From Beroe ovata (taxonomy: Eukaryota; Ctenophora; Nuda; Beroida; Beroidae), in NCBI GenBank assembly GCA_946803715.1, contig CAMPET010000104.1, forward strand, positions 150,672 through 181,129: a stretch of 30,458 bases of DNA, written 5' to 3'. Below the pieces are notes generated by a model. It was not told the DNA's origin, searched no databases, and saw only the letters and a list, made by a program, of their open reading frames with translations. Of this stretch, positions 1-10,200 are shown one piece after another (the first letter of the stretch is position 1; every line of letters begins with the position of its first letter). The translations under genes were made by a program, and so were the position numbers.

Positions 1-21
1 CTCCAATGATGTTTTTATCAG

Positions 22-945
22 GATCCAACATCAATTACTATCCTGATGGTTGTGTTTACATTGCTACTGACTATTGGGAGGGGGCTAAGGAACATTTAGA
101 GCAGAACTTTCCTAGTGAACAGTTTCCACACAGGATCATTTATGACAGGTAATAGTGAGGTATTAGTTTAATATTCAAGAAAATTTGTCTTCAAATCTAG
201 CATATCATAATAATAATAAATGAAACTTTTATATTATTGGACTTCAACTTATTGGAATGCACAGCTGTGCCGCGAAAACAGAAATACCGAAATATAGCAT
301 TGACAGTGCACTTAGCATTTATTCAAGATGTTGAAAAGAGATGAAAATTAATTAACAAAACATGAAGTGATGTATTTTCAGGTTTCTAAACACAATTCCA
401 GATCGTTTGGTCAGTGTTCCTGATTGTAGCATCTCAGCAGTTGTGAGTTTTCACAGCCTGTGCTCCTCATCTAACATCTTTATGGCTCTACTAGAAATAA
501 AAAGGGTGCTCATCCCAGGAGGAAAAGTAAGTTGTAAACACCATACTAATCAATGTCAAATAGTGTCTTAAAGTGATAACTTTTATTATCTGATAATTCA
601 ATCATTTCAGCTATTCTTCATTGAGCATGTGCGCACTAAGAAAAAGTATAGCTTCCTTTGGATATCACAGCTTAACTTTGCTCTTCAAGTGAGTTATCCT
701 GCTGGAGTATTCAATTTTGCCCTTGGCATCAGAAAAATCATCATTTAGCACTTGTACAGGCCTAAATTTGTTTTTCCCAGTTCCTCCTGTGGAATTGCTT
801 CAATTACAACACTCAGTATGCCCTGGAAAAGGCTAGATTCAGTTCACTGGATATATCAGAGATTGAGCTCGATTTTAGAAACATGGGAATGTATGGTCCC
901 ATGCATGCATTATCGCCCCACATTTATGGAATTGCCACAAAGTAA
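22..945 (+). CDS. METTL7/TMT1-like methyltransferase, 3' exons (partial)
   Basis: Four exons join in phase: 22-148, 382-526, 611-688 and 781-945 (stop TAA 943-945). Bases 1-21 end in a good acceptor (gtttttatcag), so the codon split there would complete a glycine of the SAM-binding loop, which lies left of the window. Visible family features are a YYPDG segment after that loop, a post-I region ending in SFHSLCS, the RVLIPGGKLFFIEHV block that matches the METTL7 pattern RVLRPGG...EHV, an ALEKARFSSLDI segment, and the C-terminus PHIYGIATK, close to the PHIYGYAVK ending of vertebrate METTL7A/B. Members of this family are membrane-associated thiol S-methyltransferases (TMT1A/B) of the ER and lipid droplets; the substrate here is unknown. 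The stop is only about 300 bp from the next start codon on the same strand. The family call is fairly secure; orthology to a particular paralogue is not. Confidence 0.85.
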
Positions 946-1252
946 TTCTTATTACAGACATGAAACAGCCTGGCATGCATACTTTTATGAAAATTTGATG
1001 ATCTGTCTAACTTATTTTATTGATATTTGTACAGTTTTTATCATTTTAACTATAGATTGAGAAATAGAGATTGTAGAGGTTAACTATTTTCCTCTTCTGT
1101 ATTAATTTCATTGAGTACACTCAATTCGAAATACCCTCTGAACAATTATTTAGCATTTTGCACCTCATCAAAACTACACATTTTGCTGATCTATCAATGA
1201 TTCCATGAGGATGTCTTGGTACGCATTATAACATTTTTGAGACAGACCAATC
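946..1252. other. Short intergenic spacer before the golgin gene
   Basis: Only about 300 bp separate the methyltransferase stop from the golgin ATG. The spacer must hold the methyltransferase 3' UTR and probably the golgin promoter and 5' UTR. I see no convincing AATAAA or TATA box. An in-frame TGA at 1238-1240 lies 12 bases before the golgin ATG, which limits the N-terminus of the next gene. Confidence 0.5.
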
Positions 1253-4200
1253 ATGTTTAAAGGATTAAAAGCTCGCCTTAATGATTCCATTGCAAGCACA
1301 GATGTAAGTATACAGTGTGATGGAACCAATTTAGAACAATGATAGCTCTTAATAAGAGCCAACATACATCCAATCTTTACAGATTAGATAGGATTCCCAA
1401 TTCCAATTTCCTTCTTGCCCAGGCTTCGTTCGTCTCTGCTGAGACCTCCACTCCTAACACAAGTATGATGGGTAATAACAGCAATCAGCCCAATGAACCT
1501 GGGAGCTTGTTTGGGAAGTTCAAACAACGGATTAGTGAAGTTGTGACAAACACAACAATGGTGAGTTACTTCAGCTGAGCGCAGTCATTTACTGAATAGT
1601 ATAGCTGCTATTGCTTTCATGGTAGTGTACTCCTTTCAATCTTAGTTTCTGCTTTTCAGTAGGCTGTTGCTCAGAGGCTATCTCATTCTGATTACCTTTC
1701 CTCATGATATGAACTCTGCTATATTATCAAATCCTCACTTCTGCTCTCAGCACTCTGATTCTCTTCGTCAGAAAGCTGAAATTTTCCAAATACTTTCTCC
1801 ACACCCCGGTCAATCTAGCTTTCTCGCTGCTCGCTATGTAGCTGATGCGCTGCAACTTCAATCCACTGATATGGCAAACTCTAGTCTTCGCAGGATGTTG
1901 AAACACCAGAGTCCGTGCTGCGAGTGACAGAGGAAGAGATAATGGAGATAGACAAGTTGATCATTGTGACACCCAACAATCAGCTGCCAGAACTCTTCAA
2001 AAAGCAGGTGGGGGATGACGCAAGATAATCGGAGTTGAGAGTTCATATAATATAAACTCAGTTGAATTTGCTAAGAGAATAAGATTGGGTCAGATTAGTA
2101 AGAATTATTAATCATTGTATCGAAGGGATATAAGGTCCCTTAGTCAATAGTCATACTGATTAAACATGGAATCAACAGAGAGGTTTAAAATTGTGGATTT
2201 GTTAACAAACTTGCTCCTATCACCATAATAGTTCTATGTGAAGTCATTGTCGACAGGATACTATTATATCTAGAGAAGTGCTTTTTTGCCTATGAAGGCC
2301 TTGCAGTTTGGACAAGTATGGACTGCATCCTTCAAATCATTGATGAAGAACGGTATGCAGCAACATGATATGAAGCACAACAGCAAACACGCAATCCAGA
2401 CGACGATTCCATTCTCATATTCCACATGAGTGAGAACCTGAGCGTGGCAAGACGGGCACACCATGCTTTGCGGGTTGCGGGAGATAATTGCTGTCGGGTT
2501 GCCCACAACGGGCACAACTACGGCGGGTTGTGCGGGAGCAGGTGCGGGAGCAGGGGTATCCCCTGCAGCTGGGTATGGGGGCGGGGGTGCTGCGTTCTCT
2601 GCGGGAATCTCAGGGTACACTCCCTCCACTGCCTTGGTTTTATCATCAGCCATGGTATAATCTGTGATAGAAGCATTAACGAAAACAAAAAACTGTTCCC
2701 CAAACAAAATCTGCGCAGAATAAGTGTATGGAAAAGTCTCCAAAAGTTGATCAACTTCAAAATTCTTTGTAAATAAGAATGTAGAAGAAAGAAGGGACGC
2801 TTAAGACTGACAAAAGAAACTTCTGCATTACGGTGTAGGACTGCTATGCAAGGTGGCACGAAGATGAGAGTGTGTGAGGGTATTAGATCAGCGTAGTTGT
2901 TAAGTCACACACTTATTGTATAGTTGGTGATCACACTCAGGGTCTGATGGAATTCCAAAAATGCATGATATTTCACTGCATAGCTATAGTGATGTATGAA
3001 ATGTAATCATATTAAACTAAAGTCTGGAAAATATTCAACCCACCCCAGAAAAATCGATTGATTGAATGATAGATACAAATCGTATTTTTTGCTATCAACC
3101 TTCCCCCCTTCTACTTCTAGGCTGTTGCACGGTTGAAGTTACGGAAAAAGTTGAAGTACGTTATTGGACAGTACAATGGAGTGGTTTCGGAGCATAACAT
3201 TGTTCAGGTAAATTTGATTGTCAAACCTGGAATAATTCATGCTCATGGATGGACGTCATCACTCCCAAGGTTGTCATAGGTTTTCTCAACGAGGAACAAA
3301 TCCGATTGACAAACTCATTTCAATGACGTGACTAATGTTCGTTGCCACGTGATACAGTGTGTCACGTGGCAACGAACACTGGTCCCAGATACACCGAATA
3401 TCCCACATGACCCACTGAGTATCCCACGTGACACACTGAATATCCCACGTGACCCACTGAGTATCCTACGTGACACAAACAATATCCAACAGGACGAAAT
3501 GAAGGTAGTAAAGGAGGAACTTACCAAGTGTCGCTCTAGTGCCGCTCTTGCGGGAGAATATCACAAACAGCTGACTGAACGAGCAGAGCTGATTGCACAA
3601 CTCCAGTCCCAAGTAGAGATTCTCAAGGATACGGCGCTGGTGGCTGAACATTACCAGGGTGTAGGTGGCGGAGGTGGTGGCGGAGCAGGTGAGTGGCGGG
3701 AAATACTACTTTTCGAGTTTTGCTTGAGATTTATTTTTCCGATAAGGGGCCATTCATAAATTGCGTTCGCAAAATAGGGGGGGAGGGGGTTTTGTGAATT
3801 CGTAAAAAGGCGAACATAGGGGGAGTATGTATAGCTTCCTATGTGTAATTGGAGTGACTGCGACCGGATTGTCGTTCAAGCAACCCTCAAGAAGAAAAAT
3901 AAAGGGCAAAGAATAATTCATGATTTGTCTACTTTTGGATGCTTCTCTTCGATGTTTCATCTATTTTTCCCTGTTTTAGCTCTCATAGACGTGTCAGAGC
4001 TCTCAGAAAGTGGAATCATGTCAGATGCCAGTGAATCTGTACAGAGAAACATGTCTTACGACCAGTTATATGACAGGTGAAAATTCTTTAAATTGCAAAT
4101 CATCATTATCATTTCCATCTTATTACCAGCGACTTCTTGCAATCAAAAAGGTTTCGGATTGATAATATATGAAGAAGTGATTGAAATTGAGACTTGATTT

Positions 4201-4284
4201 CATTATTTTCACCGGCTCTGTTCACTGTTCAGGTATCAACGATACAAGTTGAGATTTGAGAAAAACAAAGATCGCCTGGATAAG
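1253..4284 (+). CDS. GOLGA4-like: Golgin N-terminal exons 1-8
   Basis: Exons: 1253-1303, 1423-1560, 1751-1837 (tentative), 1894-2007, 3121-3207, 3493-3688, 3980-4076, 4233-4284, together 274 codons. Exon 1 begins MFKGLKARLNDSI and exon 2 contains LFGKFKQRISEV; both resemble the golgin-97/golgin-245 start motif (MFxKLKxKIxEE). Exon 3 gives DSLRQKAEIFQILSP and needs a 56-bp following intron with a GTAGCT donor. Exon 2 can also splice directly to exon 4 in phase 0, so exon 3 may be optional or wrong. Exon 4 encodes an acidic piece (RVTEEEIMEIDKLIIV), exon 5 a basic one (RLKLRKKLKYVIGQYNG). Exon 6 ends in a glycine-rich run. Exons 7-8 carry an acidic/Ser segment followed by YQRYKLRFEKNKDRLDK, at the place where GOLGA4 has its first coiled-coil helix. 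Confidence 0.75.
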
Positions 4285-7200
4285 GTAACAAATCATTCAT
4301 TTTACTCTCAGGAATTCTTCATTTTGTAATTTTTATTCCTGGCTTTACATAAATTCCATCCAGACCGGTATCCAATACCACCACTTCAAAAGTCCAAAAT
4401 TAAACTAATTTAGAATTATGCTTGTTCTCAATAAGCCAACTAGCGAAATATACATTAGCTAATTCTCAGTCGTTACTTGAATGAGGTTCCTGTGGAATTT
4501 AGACAGTGCTTTAACCAGGAAATAGTCAGGAGAATGACATTGTGACATCCTATGAATTCCCGTGAGCCTATTATAATCCTGAAAATGTGAACCTATCAGT
4601 TGACAGGGAAATACAATGGCTGGTAATGATAATTGCGTAATAAGGGTCCGAGTATACACTCTCCTAAGGGTCTGAGTATAGTTATAACTAGTTACTGAAA
4701 GCCTTATAGGTATGGGTTTAAGTGGTTAGGGGACATGAATCGTTTTGGGGGGGCAACAAATAGCAATTCCTCCCCTACTCAATTACTCAATTGCTAGTTA
4801 CTGCCCGATTCTTTTGTTTGCTGGCTGATCATACTGTTGCTTTATTCTCAGAATTCGGTTTGAAGTTTCTAGAGTTGAAGGTTGTTGTTGTCAAGTTGGT
4901 TTTGTTACTTCATGAGTTTTAATATGGCTAAGATACAGATCATCATATTAGCGAGCAGAGAAGTTTTATAAAAGTTTATCGAAATTATAAATCCAATTTG
5001 ATTTTGAATGAATTCTATTTTAAGTCTTCAACAAAAGAGGTAGGTATTATTTTGAATAAATCCCACAAAGGCATAATTTGTCACGTGACAAATTTTGTTG
5101 AAGATTTATTTTATTGTTTTTGAATGAGCTTTAATAACCCAAAGCCCATAACTCGAAGCGATAATGTTCCTGAATAATTACTCAAAACGTTGTTATTGTA
5201 GAATGTAGCTGAACCCCTCACAAGACTGCGTGTCTAAAATGACATGGGTCGATGAAGTACCACCTTGTAACAGTTATTCCTTATATGGAATTATTAGGAT
5301 CATCCAATGCTGCTGCTCCTCTTTGTAGCAGAGAAATATATTATTTTCATCCAATGTACTTCGTATTGTGGTGCAGGTTATGCTTATATTCCGAGGATAT
5401 GGACCACGGCTGTTATTTTATGAGTATGTTTTGCCGGTGTTGTTTTGCCGGTGTTGTTTTGCCGGTGTTGTTAGTAAACATTTGGTTTTTAGTAAACATT
5501 TGGTTTTTATTATAGCAAATACGTGCAATAATGAGATTGTTATAGTTTGAGTAGTTTGTATACTTGTATTCCATGTTGGATGATGCTTTTGCAGAACGCG
5601 CGCGCGCCTTTGCACATTGCTTTTTTTGCCTCAATAGTCAATACAATAAGAGTACACAATACATTCCCATACCAACGTACAATGTATATATGGTGTATAG
5701 CTCTATAGTCTATAGCAGCAGCAGATCTGCACATCGTTTGACACAGGTGGTAGAAACAAAGCCTCCACGTGTACAATATTATATACTGTGTCTGTGTGTG
5801 TGTGTGTTCATTGGGATTTTGTATTGTGTCACTGCACAATAATAGTGACGCCCGCTTGATGCTTCAAAGATTGCACAGCTTTGAATTTGGTTTCGACTTT
5901 AAATCTATTCTTTGATGGAGGTCTCAATTATCCGTCCAGTTAATTTCGTTAGTCTTTTCAATAAATCATGGTTAATGGTTATTTCATTTGCTCAATAGTC
6001 TTCGATTATCGACTAATTGTCATCCATTTCTGCTCACGCTATACTTGAGTAATTCGATTATTATAGATAGCTTTTACATCCTACTGGTACTGTATTATCA
6101 ATTGTGAAGCAACTTAGATTGTATGCTTGATTTTGTGTTACCTTCCGACCACTTGAGTTGTTATTAGGTGGACTGCTTTTGTTGTCGACTTTATCTTGTA
6201 TGATGTCGTTCTAGTTGTTAATTCTCGTCTCATTTCTGGTCCCTGTCCTTAAATCCCTGTTTTCGTTTACCAGGAGGGTCTCTAGATGCTTGGAAAAGAT
6301 GAGAACATCCATCATCAAAACTCCAATCCAAAGCAGGCCAAATCCGAGCGAAAAACCCCTGAAAAAGACTCCAAATCCGCCCCTGTCATAACTGCAACAG
6401 ACAATAAATCTGCACTATCCGAAAACAAAGCTGTCTCCAAGATACCGCGATCCAAATCAATCTCTAATCCGGGCAGCAGACAGCCGCTCACTCATTCCAC
6501 TCCCAGAGCCAAAAGATCACGTGATCCTTCGCCTAATGATCATGTGACCACTCAGAATGAACCTAGAGAAAGACCCAGGCCGAAGTTGTCCTCATCTAGG
6601 ACTAGTATCCCAGAACATACCCCCTGGAACCCAGAGTATCTGTCATCAGATGAGGAGCTAGACGCAGATTCTGTCGCCACTTCAGATATCTCCAGCATCC
6701 TGAGTTATGGGTCAACTGAACACATGAACTCACTATTGGAGGGACAGAATTTTCATCATGAATATGGTTTGGTTAAGTCACAGAGCTCTTCGAATGTTGA
6801 GCATCGAATGTTACCAAGTCAGAGGATCAGGAATTTCATTGAAAACAACAAAGATTTGTATAAGTTAGGGTCAAAATCTGGTCACCCATCAAAACCCATC
6901 TCTTCTAGAAAAGCATCTTCTTCATCAAAAACCCCCACAAACCTTGCCCCTCCATTAGGAATCCAACTCAAGAAGAGTACTTCAGTCCACGCCGCCATAT
7001 CACCACACCCCGCCCAAAACCCCGCCTCCAAACCTGAACTCAGCCATCATCTTAAATACGGGATTTTCGCCAAGGGAGGCAAATCTCGGAGCGTAAAGAA
7101 AAGTTCAAGCTGTTCGACAGAGAGTGCTGCTTCAAGACAAAGCAGGGGGATCTTATCTGTAACGGGTAGTTCATGTCGGTGTACGATGGGAGGCGGATGT

Positions 7201-10200
7201 AAGATGAAATGTACCAGGAGCAAGTCGTCCCATCGAGATGAGAGTTGTCATAGCAACGTTTCATCACGACATAGTAACGTGTCATCACGCCATGTTGGAC
7301 TCGTGTCACGTGATGTATTCACGTCAAGGGGCGATATGGCGAATGGAGAAGGTTATCGGTCTAAGAGAAGCATGAGTTCTGCTTCAGTTGGGGCTTCGAT
7401 TTGCTCAAACGAGAGTTATGATGTAAGGGCGGTGATACATTCATATTCCATGTATAATAGCTAGATATAACTTTGGAATGTTGTGAATGGGTCACAAATT
7501 TTCACTTCATGTGTATCTGACCATCAATTGGTATCAATTGGCCATTGACAACTTAGACAGAACCAATGATTATCTTGAGAAATTGTCACATAATTCGGAA
7601 AATTTGTGACCCCATTTTCAATTATATCATTATCGAGGTTAATTTGAGGCCACTTTTATTTTGTTTCAGCTCTCCACGACGTGCCAGAAGTTACAGAAAC
7701 AGAACGAGAATCTACAGAAGTGCCTGACTGTCAGTCAAGATAGGGCGATCAAGAAGATCAACCAGCTCAAAGATACAACTGTAAGTGAAGCATGAAATTG
7801 AAGTCTTTGATTTGGAGACGTAGGCAGGTCGAATTTCGGAGAAATCTGGATTATTTTCGCCTTTCATTGATGGTCGGAAAAGTAAATTAGCCTTTCTCAA
7901 TCTAACTTTTGGAATTTAGTTACCCCTGTTTTCCCCTCATCACAGCATACGATAGTAGATGAGCACAGGGAGCTGGTCAGTTCAATGCAGGAGAAGGACT
8001 ACAGGATAACATCACTACNTGTGTGTGTATGTACTGTTTCTGTTTGTGTGCACTGTGTGTGTGTACTGTGTATGTGTGTACTGTGTGTGTGTGTATGTAT
8101 GTTTGTGTGTATGTTTGTGTTTGTGTGTGTGTGTCATCTGTGTGTACTGTGTGTATGTTAATTGTTATGTGTGTAAGCGCGTAACTGTACGATAGGATGA
8201 TTTCTATCTCGTGGTTGCCAGATGTTCGAGTGAGACTTTTATTTTTTTGAGTTTACAGGGTAAAAACCTTACAAAAACTCAGGTACACAATACACATTCC
8301 TTACTCTCCAATGCTCACCAGGAGTCCATAGCAAGTGAAGCGAGCGAGTACACTAGTGACGTCGTGGCTGATAGCTTGCGAAGGAGGAACACCAAATTGA
8401 AAGACAAAATCAGGCGACTGGAGGAAGTGTTGGCAAAGTGTAAAACTACCATCAAAAACGGAATTGATGCTAGTTCGGCGCTAAATGCTGAAAAGGTACT
8501 TTCCCTCAAAACATTCCATCCATAAGCCTTTTGAATCTTTTCCCGATGTTGAAGAAAGTGTTCAGAATAAGTTAATAAAGTTTCTCTTCGTGAAAACCAT
8601 ATCCTCTCTCCCTAGGAAGAACTGGCAAGGAAGCTAGAAAAAGCAGAGTTTGAGTTAGAAGAAGAGAGACTGGGTAAGGAAGTGGCAACGACAACCCGAG
8701 CTCTCCAGAGCTCAGAGAGTGGTGTTCTCATTGATCTGGGAGATGAGGATGAGGGGAGGAGGAAAGAGAAGGAGGAGGAAACTGCTGGAGCAGTTCAGAT
8801 GAGAATTGGTGAGAATAATTCTCAATCAAATCGACTCAAATATGGCTTTTGTAATTTGTTTGGGCTCTTGGGATAAAGTTTTTTGAACACTCAAATTTAA
8901 AGTACCTCACTCTGTCGCACTCAACAGTTTTTTCACAATTCTATTTTCCAGCTGAGTTAGTGGGTGAAGTTGCCAGGTATAAGGAGGAAGAAGCTGCTAG
9001 ATCAAACGAGATATTCCAACTTGTGACTGAGATTGAAAGGATGAAGCAGGATGTCACGAGAAGTAACTGTGAGGTGATACATCTCTTTTTCATGGAATCT
9101 CGATACCACTCTATCAAGAAGTCTTGATGTTATTGAACAGTGAACACGTTTGTTGCCCGGTTGACACAACTCTCAATGAAAAACCATCGCTCTTGACACC
9201 ACTTTTTCTCTTGATAAAGGACACCACTTCGTTCAGGCTGATTCCCAGAAGCAACAGATCGAGCATCTCAACACTGAGCTGAACCTCTCAAAGCAACAAG
9301 CTGTGGAGAGTAGTCAGTACTGTGACAAGATAAAACAGGAGTTCAATGTAAGCCAGTCAAAGTTTGGAAATGGAATATTGCTAACTGATAATGACTCATT
9401 TACGACCTTCATCATATATTATGTTTATACTTATTTCATACGGTCTACATTTGGCAACCTCAAACTGGTGTCCCATAAACCATGGTACCCAACACTTCAC
9501 CTTTGGCTCAAGTTTTACCTTGACTCTTTGTCTCCAGATCCGCGAGAATAGTCTCAATGAGCAGATATCTGAGAACAAAAGTGAGCTAGAGGCTCTAACT
9601 TCTCAATTAATCGCGCTCGAACGTGCGAGGGAGGAAATGAAGTCTCAGCTCCATGATCGAGACGTAGCGAAGGTAAGACACGATGCAGAAATTTCCGTCT
9701 TCGATTACATGACTATAGATATTTCGGGTAGACTTTGAGGTCTAAAAGTGGTCCGTTACTTCGGAACAGTAGAAGCCTTTGAAACCCACAAACAAAACAT
9801 GGGAATTCCTAGTTCAGAATAATTTTTGAGTAACAACTTAACACCCACCGCCCTTCACACAGGCAATGGAACTGCAGGACACGCGCACTGAACACACTGG
9901 ACAGATTACCCTACTAAATAACAAGATAGCAGCTCTAAAGAAGGAGGCTGAAGATGCGAACAGACAACTTGACATTCTCAAGGTATCAGCTGCAGTCGAG
10001 GGATCCTCGTTGTACCGATAAATGTCTCCGAACTTCTTGACCCTGATTTACTTTGAATTTTCAATTTAATGAGATCATGACCAAGTACTAAATAGGGAAA
10101 AAACTCAGATAAGTATGGGATTGGACTTTGGTCCAACATCTTTACTTTGATGAGTGATCATATCACCCTTCCCAACCATCACCAGAGGGAAACCAACCTC

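Noticed and set aside
1-40. Apparent loss of the glycine-rich SAM-binding motif in the METTL7-like protein (reading PMMFLSGSN)
   Set aside because: Bases 1-21 look like an intron end (gtttttatcag). The glycine loop would be on an exon left of the window, so no loss can be claimed.
1667-1927. 86-codon plus-strand frame as one golgin exon
   Set aside because: Its frame cannot be entered from exon 2 at the left end, and its right end conflicts with the cttcgcag acceptor that starts exon 4. Only 1751-1837 is kept, as tentative.
2426-2776. Plus-strand frames opposite the LITAF gene
   Set aside because: They are shadows of the Pro/Ala-rich LITAF coding strand and show no protein features.
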